A stretch of 64,000 nt of DNA from SFHK01 sp045538305 (GCA_045538305.1 JAZSRC010000054.1:20146-84145); one strand, 5' to 3'; positions 1 to 9,009 are shown, numbered from the stretch's first letter. The notes: generated from the sequence alone by a model not told the origin. Numbers and translations: made by a program.

Positions 1-2169
1 TACTCCAACAAAGCTGCCGTTTTCGGAGAAGCCGTGCCCGCTGTAATAGAACAAAGATACATCTGTCGGTTTCGCCTCAGAGAACGTCGACCGGATTTCG
101 GACAGAATTTCGGAAGCGGTGAGGTTCCCTGCGACGGTGACGTCGTAATTGGTGGAGCCCATACCGGAAAGCATGCTGTTCATGGCATTTCTGTCCGCCT
201 CGCAGCATTCCAGCACGGAAATACCCGCAGTATTGCCCTTGTAGTCGTTTCCGATGATCAGCGCCCGATATACCGGCATATTGACCGCGCATACCAAAAA
301 CAGCTGATCCTCCGGTACATCTTCAAAAGAGGATGCTTCGTAAGCGCTGATGTAGATATTGGCTTTTTCATCCGAAAGCACATCTACATGCGCGTATCCG
401 TCAGCGTCAATATAGGTCTGGACGGAGCAATAATCAGAATACAGTTGATAATCCACATTTTCTGCGCCGTTTACGTCAATGGCGAGGGTAAACACATACC
501 GGCTTCCGACATAGGCATCAATGGGGTGATTCCTGTCGTACACCGTCTGATTTCCGTATATATCCTCCATCACAAAAGAAGCCCTGATTACGGAAAAATC
601 GACAAACTCAAACTGATACGCTTCACTGAAGCTTCCGGCATACATTACCTGATCTGAAATGATCGCTGCGGCGACGCTGTAGTAATAGGTTTGCTGGTCC
701 TGAAGGCCTGTATCGGTAAATCTGCTTTCGTCTTGCCAAAGGATGAAATCCTCAGTATTTTCAGCAAAATCGGGATCGGTGGATCTGATTACCATGTACC
801 CGTCCACGCCCTCAACCCTCGTCCATTCTATCTGCGCCTGACCGCGCGCGGCGAAGGATGCGTTCAGAATTTCAGGAACCTCAATATCGCTGAATTCGCA
901 AAGGTACTCTAAGCCGGTTCCGGCATCGGTTTCGTACAAGATACCGGTCTTTGTTCCGTACGCGCAGGCATATGGCGTGTACAAATAGATTACCCCGCCC
1001 ACGACGTCCTTGTCGATATATAAAAGGGTATCCTTGTCGACAACAATGGTCTTTTCGTTCAAAACGGCGCCGTCCTTAATCGCCCGCCTGGTAAGGCGAT
1101 ATTCTTCCGCATTCTCTACCGCGGACAGACGAATTTTCGGTCTGCAGCCGGCAACCGTTTCTATGGATATAATCTCGCACGTTTCGTCCGGAAGGGGATT
1201 GTCCGGCTTGTGATCATATGTCCATATACTGCTGCTTTCGCCCATATACGGGCTGCAGCTGGCGCCTCCCTTATAGGCTCGCACGCGATAATAATACGTT
1301 TCATTGGCGATAAGACTGCTGTCAAGGTACTGTGTAACCGAAGGATCATCGACATAATAGGTTACATAGTCTCTGATAAAAGCACCGTGTTCGGACCGAC
1401 AAACTTCATAGCCGGTAACGCCCTCGCAGGCTGTCCATTCAATCAGCGACTGATCCGCATCGATATAGGTAACGTCTGTAATCTCGGCCGTTGGAATCTT
1501 AACGGGAATTACCGAAACCGCGCCGCTGCGCGCGCTTTCCAGCATTTCGCTGTTGTTGCCAAAAACATAGGCGGAGATTGCAAAATAATAGTTTTTCCCT
1601 TCCGTGAAGCCCCCAAATGTACGGCAGAAAACATCCGCATCCGACACATTCATATAGCGCTTCGCGTCGCTCATATCCGCACTCAAGCCCATGTACACCA
1701 TATAGCCCGCAGCCCCTTCGGCCCGTGTCCAATCCAGATGAACGGTGGTTCTTCCGTTTGAAAATCCGGTCAGAACCGGCGGTTCAAGGTACCTGCTGTC
1801 CTCCGGCCGGTATACATAGCACACGCCGTTATCCGCGCAGAATTCGTGCGCATAGCTTCCATAGGCAACTGTCGCAGTGACTTCCCGCGCGCCTTCAAAT
1901 GCAGTTTTATCGATATCGGTAAGCGAAACGGGTAGATTAATGGCAGAAACCGGGCTTTGCGCAAATGCACGAGCACCGATTTTCTCAATTCCCTCCGGAA
2001 GTACCACGCGGGTAAGGGCGTCAGTAGCCATAAACGCCTCAGCCTCAATTTCTTTCGTACCGGAAGGCAAATGAAGAATGCCATCCGCATATGCAGATGA
2101 CGCCGCGCACGCAATGACAAGCACAAACAACATAAGGCAGATAACTCCCGGTCGATATGCCTTCGCCAT
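1..2169 (-). CDS. Secreted caspase-like (peptidase C14) protein with LRR and FN3 repeats, 3' end outside window
   Basis: Open frame of 723 codons running off the left edge; the start ATG (2167-2169) follows AGGAGG by 8 nt. Residues 1-28 form a signal peptide. Residues about 29-125 look like BspA-type leucine-rich repeats (LPEGIEKIGARAF). Three or more fibronectin type III-like modules follow (for example from 128 and about 400; WTRAEGAAGYMVY, IEWTRVEGVDGYMV). From about 632 a caspase p20-like fold begins (RALIIGN, beta-1), with the catalytic-His motif YYSGHG, His712, about 11 residues before the edge. The catalytic Cys would lie beyond the window. Seen: the motifs. Inferred: an exported clan CD cysteine peptidase that binds or processes proteins at the cell surface. 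It is monocistronic here, with its own promoter. Confidence 0.8.
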   Translation of the reverse strand, partial: MAKAYRPGVICLMLFVLVIACAASSAYADGILHLPSGTKEIEAEAFMATDALTRVVLPEGIEKIGARAFAQSPVSAINLPVSLTDIDKTAFEGAREVTATVAYGSYAHEFCADNGVCYVYRPEDSRYLEPPVLTGFSNGRTTVHLDWTRAEGAAGYMVYMGLSADMSDAKRYMNVSDADVFCRTFGGFTEGKNYYFAISAYVFGNNSEMLESARSGAVSVIPVKIPTAEITDVTYIDADQSLIEWTACEGVTGYEVCRSEHGAFIRDYVTYYVDDPSVTQYLDSSLIANETYYYRVRAYKGGASCSPYMGESSSIWTYDHKPDNPLPDETCEIISIETVAGCRPKIRLSAVENAEEYRLTRRAIKDGAVLNEKTIVVDKDTLLYIDKDVVGGVIYLYTPYACAYGTKTGILYETDAGTGLEYLCEFSDIEVPEILNASFAARGQAQIEWTRVEGVDGYMVIRSTDPDFAENTEDFILWQDESRFTDTGLQDQQTYYYSVAAAIISDQVMYAGSFSEAYQFEFVDFSVIRASFVMEDIYGNQTVYDRNHPIDAYVGSRYVFTLAIDVNGAENVDYQLYSDYCSVQTYIDADGYAHVDVLSDEKANIYISAYEASSFEDVPEDQLFLVCAVNMPVYRALIIGNDYKGNTAGISVLECCEADRNAMNSMLSGMGSTNYDVTVAGNLTASEILSEIRSTFSEAKPTDVSLFYYSGHGFSENGSFVGV

Positions 2170-2236
2170 GCGCATTTCCTCCTGCCTGTATTTTTCCGTA
2201 TTCTCAGCTGAAAAAGCTGACACTACTTTACTTCAT

Positions 2237-2265
2237 ATATTATCATATTTCACTTTTACTGTCTA
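2237..2265 (-). promoter_or_regulatory. Sigma-A-like promoter of the caspase-like gene
   Basis: Read on the minus strand: TAGACA, 17-nt spacer, TAATAT. It lies immediately downstream of the terminator of the preceding gene and about 70 nt upstream of the start codon. A small hairpin (TCAGCT/AGCTGA) sits in the leader. Confidence 0.5.
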
Positions 2266-2270
2266 CTTTT

Positions 2271-2306
2271 GGACAAAACTTACCGCCGCATGGATATGCG
2301 GCGGTA
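2271..2306 (-). terminator. Intrinsic terminator of the sugar isomerase gene
   Basis: A perfect 11-bp stem (TACCGCCGCAT/ATGCGGCGGTA) with a 4-nt loop, followed on the minus strand by AGTTTTG. It lies 33 nt after the stop codon of the isomerase-like gene. Confidence 0.75.
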
Positions 2307-2338
2307 AATATGCCAATGGATATTTTTACAAGTGCCTC

Positions 2339-3160
2339 TTAAAGTCCGATGGATTTCAGATAGTCAATGGACATTTTGCAGGCCTCAAGCGGCGGACGTC
2401 CAACGGACAGATCCTGTTCGACAATAAACCACTCGGCTCCGGATTCGAGGCCGGCTTCTACGATGGCGGGTACATCCTGGCTGCCGTGTCCGACAGGGCG
2501 GAATTCGAAGGCGATTTCGCTGGGATCCGCGGAATCATCCTCCATGCCGATCAGCGCATAGGGATTTTTACCGCCCTTTACGCCCACATAGTCCTTCAGG
2601 TGAACAACCGGGCAGCGACCCGCGTATTTACGGACATAATCGGCGGGATTTTCGCCTGCGTATTTTACCCAGCAGGTATCGATTTCCGTTTTGAGGGTAT
2701 CCGCATCGATGGCCTGATAGATAAAGTCGAGGCCGTAGATGCCGGAAATCTTGATAAACTCGAAATCATGGTTGTGATACAGAAGCTGGATGCCGGCTTC
2801 GCGGCAAAGGCGGCCAAATTTATACATAACCGCAAGCGTGCGGGCGAAATCCTCGCCGCCGGGACGGCACTTATCGTCCGTGTAGGGGACGGCAATGTAC
2901 TTAACGCCGATGGTTTTATAATCCGAAATGGTTTTGAACATATCCTGCTCGATTACCGCCTGCGGTACGTGTGCGGAAATGCCTACCAAACCGACCTCTG
3001 CCAGCGCATCCCTGATTTCCTCGGCAGTATAATCGTACATACCGGCAAATTCCACGCCGTCATAGCCCATTTCCTTTACAGCTTTTAAAACGCCTTTAAG
3101 ATCCTTCTCCGCTTCTTCGCGCGCGGAATAAATCTGATAACCGATCAGCGCCTTTTTCAT
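2339..3160 (-). CDS. Sugar phosphate isomerase/epimerase (xylose isomerase-like TIM barrel)
   Basis: 273 residues starting MKKALIGYQIYS; this ATG has AGGAGG 7 nt upstream, so an upstream in-frame start (3190) is rejected. The sequence has the AP-endonuclease-2/IolE-like TIM-barrel pattern: GYDGVEFAGMYDY near the N terminus, LLYHNHDFEF (metal-binding His and Glu region, about residue 120), a central KTEIDTCWVKYAGENPADY, VHLKDY and a C-terminal FIVEQDL. Family members isomerise or epimerise free or phosphorylated sugars with a divalent metal. The exact substrate cannot be read from sequence. It has its own terminator and no obvious operon partner. Confidence 0.8.
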   Translation of the reverse strand: MKKALIGYQIYSAREEAEKDLKGVLKAVKEMGYDGVEFAGMYDYTAEEIRDALAEVGLVGISAHVPQAVIEQDMFKTISDYKTIGVKYIAVPYTDDKCRPGGEDFARTLAVMYKFGRLCREAGIQLLYHNHDFEFIKISGIYGLDFIYQAIDADTLKTEIDTCWVKYAGENPADYVRKYAGRCPVVHLKDYVGVKGGKNPYALIGMEDDSADPSEIAFEFRPVGHGSQDVPAIVEAGLESGAEWFIVEQDLSVGRPPLEACKMSIDYLKSIGL

Positions 3161-3264
3161 GTATGTTCCTCCTCGTTTTATTGCGGGCATATCCGCTTAT
3201 CAAGCAATTTCAGTGTACACAAACGCCCGCAATTCGTCAATCCATATTTGTGCCGTGTTTCTAA

Positions 3265-3300
3265 CAAAAACAGCCGCTGCGGAAGGTGTTTTTCCGCAGC
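3265..3300 (-). terminator. Terminator of the glg operon
   Basis: A 9-bp perfect stem (GCTGCGGAA/TTCCGCAGC), then GGCTGTTTTTG on the minus strand. It lies 18 nt after the glgA stop codon. Confidence 0.7.
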
Positions 3301-3317
3301 AGCCATACAGGCGCGAT

Positions 3318-4919
3318 TTATTCCGCCTTTACCTCTTCGGTTTTCTTGGCGCGGGGCTTGCGCTTCGGCTTCTCTTCGCCCTCAGCGGCCTCCGCCTTCT
3401 TGGCGCGCGGCTTGCGCTTCGGCTTTTCGGGTTCCTCCGCTGCCTTTACCTCTTCCGCTTTTTCCTCTGCGGCGGGCTTTTCAATGCCCAGCAGGTTTTC
3501 ATACATTTCCACATACTTAAGCGCCGACTGATCCCAGCCATATTCGCCCGTCATGGCGCGCTTTGCAATGGACTTGAACAGCTCCGGCTGCTCCTTATAC
3601 ATCTGAACGGCCTTCTCAATGACAAACAGCATATCGTGCGCATTGTAATTGAAGAAAGAGAATCCGTTGCCTTCGCCGGTAAATTCGTTATAAGCCAATA
3701 CGGTATCGCGCAGACCGCCCGTTTCGCGAACGATGGGCAGCGTGCCGTACCTGAGCGAGATCAGCTGCGAAAGGCCACAGGGCTCAAACATGGAGGGCAT
3801 CAGGAACATGTCCGCGCCCGCATAAATGCGGTGCGCAAGGCGATGGTTCATCTGGAAGCAGGCGGCAAGGCGGCCGGCATACTTCCACTGCGCCCATCCG
3901 AACAGATCCACGTACTTACTTTCGCCCATGCCCAGCACAACCACCTGTGCGCCGGTGGCCATGATGCCGTCCAGCACGCGCTCTACGAGATCCAGCCCCT
4001 TCTGGGAGGAAAGGCGGGTAACCATACCGATGACAGGCGCGTTCGCATCCACGTCAAGCCCCAGCTCCTTCTGAAGCTCCAGCTTGTTTTCAAGCTTCTT
4101 TTCGAAGGTGTCGGCGGTATAGCATACATCGATCAGCGGATCGTTTCCGGGGTTATATTCAACGGTGTCAATGCCGTTGAGTATGCCGCTTAAGAACTGT
4201 GCGCGGGAACGGAGCAGACCGTCCAGGCGTTCGCCATAATAGGGCGACAGAATTTCCTGCGAATAGGTGGGGGAAACGGTGGTGATGCGATCGGCAAATA
4301 CCAGACCGCCCTTGATAAAGGAAGCCTGTCCGTAGAATTCCAGATTGTCGGCGGTATACGCCCAATCGCCCAGCGACAGGAGCTCTTCGGTCATATCAAT
4401 GGGATAAATGCCCTGGAACTGCAGGTTATGAATGGTGAATACGGTTTTAATGTCCTTATACAGCTTGAGCGACTGATACTGCGCCTTGAAAAGCACCGGT
4501 ATCAGGCCGGTCTGCCAGTCGTGGCAATGCAGCACGTCGGGCACAAAGTCGATTTTGGAAAGGCTTTCCAGAACCGCCTTAGAGAAATACGCGAATCTTT
4601 CGCCCTCATCCCCGCCGTTCCCGTAAATATAGTCGCGGCCGAAATACTGCTCGTTGTCGATAAAGTAGAAGGTTACGCCGTTTTGCACAAGCTTCTCAAT
4701 GCCGACATACTGGCGGCGCCAGCCGAGATTGATGTAGAAATAGGTTACATGCTCCAGCCTGTCCTTTACGTCCTGCGAAATGGCACGGTACAGGGGCAGA
4801 ATTACGCGGATATCGACGCCGGTTTTAATCATTTCCAGCGGCAGCGCGCCGATTACGTCCGCCAGGCCTCCGGTTTTTACAAACGGCATGCATTCGGAGG
4901 CCGCAAACAGAATTTTCAT
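3318..4919 (-). CDS. glgA: Glycogen synthase (ADP-glucose), with basic repeat tail
   Basis: 533 residues. GT5 glycogen synthase, which transfers glucose from ADP-glucose to the growing alpha-1,4-glucan. The N terminus carries the diagnostic KTGGLADVIGALP (ADP-glucose-binding Lys). HDWQTGLIPV, TIHNLQFQGIYP, the central GMVTRLSSQKGLDLV and the C-terminal lobe SMFEPCGLSQLISLRYGT...RETGGLRDTV are all present. The catalytic part ends near residue 480, the usual length. The remaining roughly 50 residues are a Lys/Glu/Ala/Pro tail with two copies of EKPKRKPRAKK, which is unusual. Last gene of the glgC-glgD-glgA operon, 23 nt after glgD. Confidence 0.96.
   Translation of the reverse strand: MKILFAASECMPFVKTGGLADVIGALPLEMIKTGVDIRVILPLYRAISQDVKDRLEHVTYFYINLGWRRQYVGIEKLVQNGVTFYFIDNEQYFGRDYIYGNGGDEGERFAYFSKAVLESLSKIDFVPDVLHCHDWQTGLIPVLFKAQYQSLKLYKDIKTVFTIHNLQFQGIYPIDMTEELLSLGDWAYTADNLEFYGQASFIKGGLVFADRITTVSPTYSQEILSPYYGERLDGLLRSRAQFLSGILNGIDTVEYNPGNDPLIDVCYTADTFEKKLENKLELQKELGLDVDANAPVIGMVTRLSSQKGLDLVERVLDGIMATGAQVVVLGMGESKYVDLFGWAQWKYAGRLAACFQMNHRLAHRIYAGADMFLMPSMFEPCGLSQLISLRYGTLPIVRETGGLRDTVLAYNEFTGEGNGFSFFNYNAHDMLFVIEKAVQMYKEQPELFKSIAKRAMTGEYGWDQSALKYVEMYENLLGIEKPAAEEKAEEVKAAEEPEKPKRKPRAKKAEAAEGEEKPKRKPRAKKTEEVKAE
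3343..3424 (-). repeat. Two tandem copies encoding the basic tail of GlgA
   Basis: Two near-identical 28-nt copies (3343-3370 and 3397-3424, one mismatch), 54 nt apart, each encoding KPKRKPRAKK in the glgA reading frame. The spacing is a multiple of three, so copy number could change without shifting the frame. Confidence 0.75.
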
Positions 4920-4942
4920 AGAAAATACCCTCCTTCGGGAAA

Positions 4943-6076
4943 CTACAGCGTTACGTTTTTACCGATTACGATGGGATACTGCTTGGGTCCGATCAGCCGT
5001 CCGCCGTTTAACAGGGTTACGTCCTTATCCAGTATGACGTTTTCCAGCTCGACGTCCTTGCCGATATCGGCGTCCTGCATGATAATGCAGCCCTTAAGCG
5101 TTGCGCCCTTTGCTACATGTACGCCGCGGAACAGCACACAGTTTTCAACCGTGCCCTCGATTACGCAGCCATCGGCAACCAGAGAATTCGTTACCTTTGC
5201 GCCGGGCAGATACTTGGCAGGCGCATCGTCGCGCGTTTTGGTGAAAACGGGGTTTACGCTGAAGAATTCCTTGCGCACATCCGCATTCAGCAGATCCATA
5301 TTCATGTGGTAATAGCTCTTGATGGTTTCGATGCGGCGGCAATATCCGTTAAACGGATAGCCCATTACGCGCATCATGCCGCTTTTGACATATTCCTGAA
5401 GAACGTCGCGGTTCAGGTCGTGCATACCGTGAGAGAAGGCCTGATCGGCAAGGTGCATAAGCAGCGTGCGCTTCATGAGCACGACGTCCATAAGAACATT
5501 AGGATAACTGGCGGCGTTGGGGTTAATTTCCATATCGGTGACGACACCCTCTTCATTCACGTTTACAAACGCGCGGGGGTCTTTCGAAGAGGCGGAATAG
5601 TCGAACGTTACGGGATCGTACTTTGTGTACATAACGGTAACGTCGGCATTGCTGTTGATATGCTTTTCAAACATATCATCAAAGCGGGCGTTGAAAATCA
5701 TGCGGCCGCCCATCAGAAGCACCAGTTCCTGCTTGGATCTTCTCAGGTAATCCAGATTTTCGCGGAGCGCATCCATAACGCCCTGATATCCGTTTGCGCC
5801 GTCGTTTCCGCGCGGCGGCAGGATGAAAAGGCCGTTATTGCGGGTATGCAGATCCCATGCCTTACCGGTTTCCAGATGATCCATCAGGGAATGATAATTG
5901 CCCTGCATCAGTACGCCAACGTTTCTCACGCCGCTGTTTACAAGGCTTGAAAGCAGAAAGTCCACCAGGCGATAGCGCGCCGCTACCGGGAGAGCCGCTA
6001 CGGAACGATTGGCGGTCAGTTCACGCAGGCTCAGTTCGCTGCGCGAGGTGTAGAGAATGCCCATTACGTCCTTCAT
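4943..6076 (-). CDS. glgD: Glucose-1-phosphate adenylyltransferase subunit GlgD
   Basis: 377 residues. Regulatory or non-catalytic partner of GlgC in Firmicutes. It has a nucleotidyltransferase-like N domain (RYRLVDFLLSSLVNSG, GNYHSLMDHLETGKAWDL) but lacks the GGxGxRL pyrophosphorylase loop found in GlgC; the N terminus reads MGILYTSRSELSLRELT. A C-terminal left-handed beta-helix follows (SLVADGCVIEGTVENCVLFRGV, GCIIMQDADIGKDVELENVILDK). The ATG lies 1 nt after the glgC stop codon and its ribosome binding site (GAAGGAGG) is inside the end of glgC, so the two are probably translationally coupled. Confidence 0.95.
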   Translation of the reverse strand: MKDVMGILYTSRSELSLRELTANRSVAALPVAARYRLVDFLLSSLVNSGVRNVGVLMQGNYHSLMDHLETGKAWDLHTRNNGLFILPPRGNDGANGYQGVMDALRENLDYLRRSKQELVLLMGGRMIFNARFDDMFEKHINSNADVTVMYTKYDPVTFDYSASSKDPRAFVNVNEEGVVTDMEINPNAASYPNVLMDVVLMKRTLLMHLADQAFSHGMHDLNRDVLQEYVKSGMMRVMGYPFNGYCRRIETIKSYYHMNMDLLNADVRKEFFSVNPVFTKTRDDAPAKYLPGAKVTNSLVADGCVIEGTVENCVLFRGVHVAKGATLKGCIIMQDADIGKDVELENVILDKDVTLLNGGRLIGPKQYPIVIGKNVTL

Positions 6077-6077
6077 T

Positions 6078-7268
6078 TCAGCGCGCCTCCTTCAGTGAAT
6101 CGTTGTCAACCTGCTCGCCGGCCTTAACCACAAAGCCCGCGGGCAAAACTGTATCCTGTCCAACCAGAGCAATCAGGCCGGTTTCTTCGCCAACTACGCA
6201 GTTTTCCGAAACCGTGGTGCCCTCCGCAACGATTGCGCGGCGCACGACCGCACCGGCCTTTACAACACAGCCGGGCATGATCACGCTGTCTTCCACCACT
6301 GCGCCGTCTTCAACGGATACGCCCGCGAAAATGACGCTGCCTTTGACGGTTCCGTATACCTCGCAGCCCTCGGTGATGAGGCTGTTTTCAACAACCGCCT
6401 TTTCGCCAATGAAATGCGGCGGCATGATGGGACTTCTGGCATAAACGCTCCACCTGTGATCATCCAGATCAAACTCCGGCGGATTCTTCAGAAGGTCCAT
6501 ATGGGCCTCCCACAGGCTTTCGATGGTGCCTACATCCTTCCAGTAATCCTTGAAGGCGTGGGCAAACAGCCTGCAGCCGTCGTTCAGCATGTTCGGAATG
6601 ATGTTCTTTCCGAAGTCGTTTTTGCTGTTGGGATTCTCGTTATCCTCAACAAGATATTTTTTCAGAATCTGCCAGTTGAAGATGTAAACGCCCATAGACG
6701 CCAGATTGCTCTTGGGCTTGGCGGGTTTTTCCTCAAATTCGGTGATGCGGCCGCTTTCATCGGTGTTCATGATGCCAAAGGACGGCGCAACCTCCCACGG
6801 AACGGGACGCACGGCGATGGTGATATCTGCTTCGTTCGCGATATGAGAATCCAGCATTTTGGCATAATCCATCTTATAAATATGATCGCCCGAAAGGATC
6901 AGAACATATTCGGGATCATACTGCTCGATAAACGCCAGATTCTGGTAAATGGCGTTTGCAGTACCGGAATACCACCGGCCTTCCTTGCCGCGAACATACG
7001 GAGGCAATACAAATACGCCGCCGCCCGACAGGTCAAGATCCCACGGCTGGCCGGAGCCGATATATCGGTTCAGCTCCAAAGGCTGATACTGCGTAAGCAC
7101 GCCTACGGTATCAATGCCTGAATTTGTACAGTTCGACAGCGGAAAATCTATAATGCGATACCGACCGCCAAAAGGAACAGCCGGCTTTGCCATAATCTTC
7201 GTAAGAAGTCCAAGGCGCGAGCCCTGTCCGCCAGCCAGCAACATTGCGATCATTTGTTTCTTTCCCAT
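6078..7268 (-). CDS. glgC: Glucose-1-phosphate adenylyltransferase (ADP-glucose pyrophosphorylase)
   Basis: 396 residues from ATG 7268 (AGGGAG about 11 nt upstream; a GTG four codons earlier overlaps that site and is less likely). Makes ADP-glucose from glucose-1-phosphate and ATP, the committed step of glycogen synthesis. Pyrophosphorylase loop MLLAGGQGSRLG with downstream K, RYRIIDFPLSNCTNSGI, GTANAIYQN, the metal-binding LSGDHIYKMDY, and EFEEKPAKPKS (glucose-1-phosphate Lys region). The C-terminal beta-helix carries hexapeptide turns. First gene of the glg operon; no branching enzyme or phosphorylase lies in the window. Confidence 0.96.
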   Translation of the reverse strand: MGKKQMIAMLLAGGQGSRLGLLTKIMAKPAVPFGGRYRIIDFPLSNCTNSGIDTVGVLTQYQPLELNRYIGSGQPWDLDLSGGGVFVLPPYVRGKEGRWYSGTANAIYQNLAFIEQYDPEYVLILSGDHIYKMDYAKMLDSHIANEADITIAVRPVPWEVAPSFGIMNTDESGRITEFEEKPAKPKSNLASMGVYIFNWQILKKYLVEDNENPNSKNDFGKNIIPNMLNDGCRLFAHAFKDYWKDVGTIESLWEAHMDLLKNPPEFDLDDHRWSVYARSPIMPPHFIGEKAVVENSLITEGCEVYGTVKGSVIFAGVSVEDGAVVEDSVIMPGCVVKAGAVVRRAIVAEGTTVSENCVVGEETGLIALVGQDTVLPAGFVVKAGEQVDNDSLKEAR

Positions 7269-7289
7269 GTTACCGATCACTCCCTGCCT

Positions 7290-7318
7290 ATTATACTCAT
7301 AAACCTACTACCATTATA
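7290..7318 (-). promoter_or_regulatory. Probable glg operon promoter with duplicated -10 boxes
   Basis: Two TATAAT hexamers on the minus strand (7290-7295 and 7313-7318) lie in a direct repeat GAGTATAAT, 23 nt apart. Neither has a good TTGACA partner; the better guess is 7313-7318 as the -10 box. The surrounding gene-free 7281-7412 is AT-rich and holds nothing else I can identify. Confidence 0.4.
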
Positions 7319-7412
7319 CTCGAAACTTAATAAAAAAGCCATACTGAAAATGAATTATCTTTATAAAAATCATCAAATTACCGACAAAATGCCCTGTAAT
7401 TCACCCGATTTT

Positions 7413-8066
7413 TTAGGCTTCGTACCCTTTTTGTATAAACAGATTTTTCATTTTGGAATGTTTTTGTCCGGTAATCCAGTCTACATCGTCGGTGAGCCAG
7501 TCCATAATTTCAAGCTGTCTGGTTTCCCACGCGATTGTAGATTGCTTCTCTTCCTCGGTTTCTTCATGATCAAATGCGCGCACCAGCTCGCAATAGCCGA
7601 AAATGAACGTGTCCTTCGCGCACCAGATGGTAAAATTGCTCTCGGCATGATCGACGCCCTCCGCTTCTCTGGCATCGATCAAATCCTGATGCCGCCTTTT
7701 GTATTCCTCGGCGCAGCCGTTCTTCAGGCGCGTAGCGAATACACGGCGGCGGATTTCCGTTTTGTCGTCATGCACTTTGCCGATATCATGATACATAAGG
7801 CGCATATCACCGGGTCGGGCGACAAAATCCGCAGCTTGATAAAGCTCATATTCAAAGGGAGAGATAACGTCCTTCAGGGAATACTCGCTGTCGTCCTCAA
7901 ACTCGGCATATATATACGCATAGCTTTCAACCGCCCAGATCGACGCGTTTTTCGCGCCTACCTTATTCAAACGATTTTCAATGCCAAATCGGTAGTCGCG
8001 CACGGCGTTTGCAAATGTTTCCGCCATGCCAAACCGGATTTCCAGCATACAGGCTTCTCGCTTCAT
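7413..8066 (-). CDS. Duplicated L-rhamnose mutarotase-like (RhaM/DUF718) protein
   Basis: 217 residues, about twice the usual length of the rhamnose mutarotase family. The C-terminal half (from about residue 107) matches the family: RRVFATRLKNGCAEEYKRRHQDL carries the putative catalytic His, followed by a long helix and WLTDDVDWITGQKHSKMKNLF. The N-terminal half (about 7-95) repeats the same layout (MLEIRFGMAETFANAVRDYR, NASIWAVESYAYIYAEFE) but lacks the His. Family members interconvert sugar anomers as dimers, so this could be a covalent pseudo-dimer. It stands alone, and the substrate is unknown. Confidence 0.7.
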   Translation of the reverse strand: MKREACMLEIRFGMAETFANAVRDYRFGIENRLNKVGAKNASIWAVESYAYIYAEFEDDSEYSLKDVISPFEYELYQAADFVARPGDMRLMYHDIGKVHDDKTEIRRRVFATRLKNGCAEEYKRRHQDLIDAREAEGVDHAESNFTIWCAKDTFIFGYCELVRAFDHEETEEEKQSTIAWETRQLEIMDWLTDDVDWITGQKHSKMKNLFIQKGYEA

Positions 8067-8103
8067 TGATTTTTCCTCCCGAAACTATTATATATATTCG
8101 TTT

Positions 8104-9009
8104 TTATCGCCGTCCGGCGCCGCCGCCTCTGCTGCTGCCTCCTCCGCCCCGGGAGCTTCCAAAGCTGCTCCGGGAGCCCGAATATCCGCCTGACCGGGAT
8201 GAATATGAAGATCCTCCTCTGAAGGAAGAGCCTCTGCCCCAGCTGTTATGCGGATAATGATGTCCGCCAAAGGAGCGGTGCGTCCAGATTGATCGCCCTA
8301 CAGGGTTGCCGCCCCTCGCCTCGATCATTGCCCTTTTCGCTAATGCCATTAAGAGAAAAATAGCGCCGAGAAACAAAACGCCGAGAATGAAATCACCGAG
8401 TTCGTGCTCCTTTTCTTTTGCCGGCGCGTTTTTATCAGAATTGTAAGCGGAAGACTGCTGCTCATTAAAGGAATCAAGCAGCTGCTCTCCGCCCGTGAGC
8501 GTCAGGTTCAGCCCGTAATGGCTGCTGATTTTCTGAAACAGCGCCCCAAAGATCTTTCCGGCGCCTGCATCATAATCCTTTTTGGCAAAATCGGGTTCCA
8601 GATATGTGTCCAACAGCAGCTGAAGGGTACCGGCGTCTATGATGCGCTCCGTTCCCGTACCACGCGAAGCGTAATACGTATCCTCCTGAATTGCCATTAC
8701 CAGCATAATGCCGTTGTCTTTGTCCTTGTCACCCACACCCCATTCGTTCATGAGGGCATAGGCATAGTCGTCCACCTGCATACCACTCAGATTATTGACC
8801 ACAACGATTGCAATCTGAGCGCCGCAGGCATCTTCCAGCGATTCATTATTAAAGAGAATAAATGCTTCGGTTTCCCGCGTCAATACGCCCGGCTGATCCA
8901 GATAATAGAATTCTTCGCCCGGCGACGGCAGCTTCACAGAAGCCTGACAGACAGACAGCAGCATGAAGGAAATGCATAACACCAATGCACGCATCACGAA
9001 TTTTTTCAT
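8104..9009 (-). CDS. TPM-domain (YgcG-like) membrane protein
   Basis: 301 residues. An N-terminal signal peptide (1-23) is followed by a TPM domain at about 30-165 (YYLDQPGVLTRETEAFI, AQIAIVVVNNLSGMQVDDYAYALMNEWGVGDKDKDNGIMLVMAI, RGTGTERIIDAG), a transmembrane helix at about 208-225 and a Ser/Gly/Arg-rich tail of about 50 residues ending GGGAGRR. TPM domains are extracytoplasmic and have been linked to phosphatase activity or photosystem repair; the role here is not known. Its ATG overlaps the stop of the LemA-like gene (ATGA), so the two are co-translated. Confidence 0.85.
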   Translation of the reverse strand: MKKFVMRALVLCISFMLLSVCQASVKLPSPGEEFYYLDQPGVLTRETEAFILFNNESLEDACGAQIAIVVVNNLSGMQVDDYAYALMNEWGVGDKDKDNGIMLVMAIQEDTYYASRGTGTERIIDAGTLQLLLDTYLEPDFAKKDYDAGAGKIFGALFQKISSHYGLNLTLTGGEQLLDSFNEQQSSAYNSDKNAPAKEKEHELGDFILGVLFLGAIFLLMALAKRAMIEARGGNPVGRSIWTHRSFGGHHYPHNSWGRGSSFRGGSSYSSRSGGYSGSRSSFGSSRGGGGSSRGGGAGRR

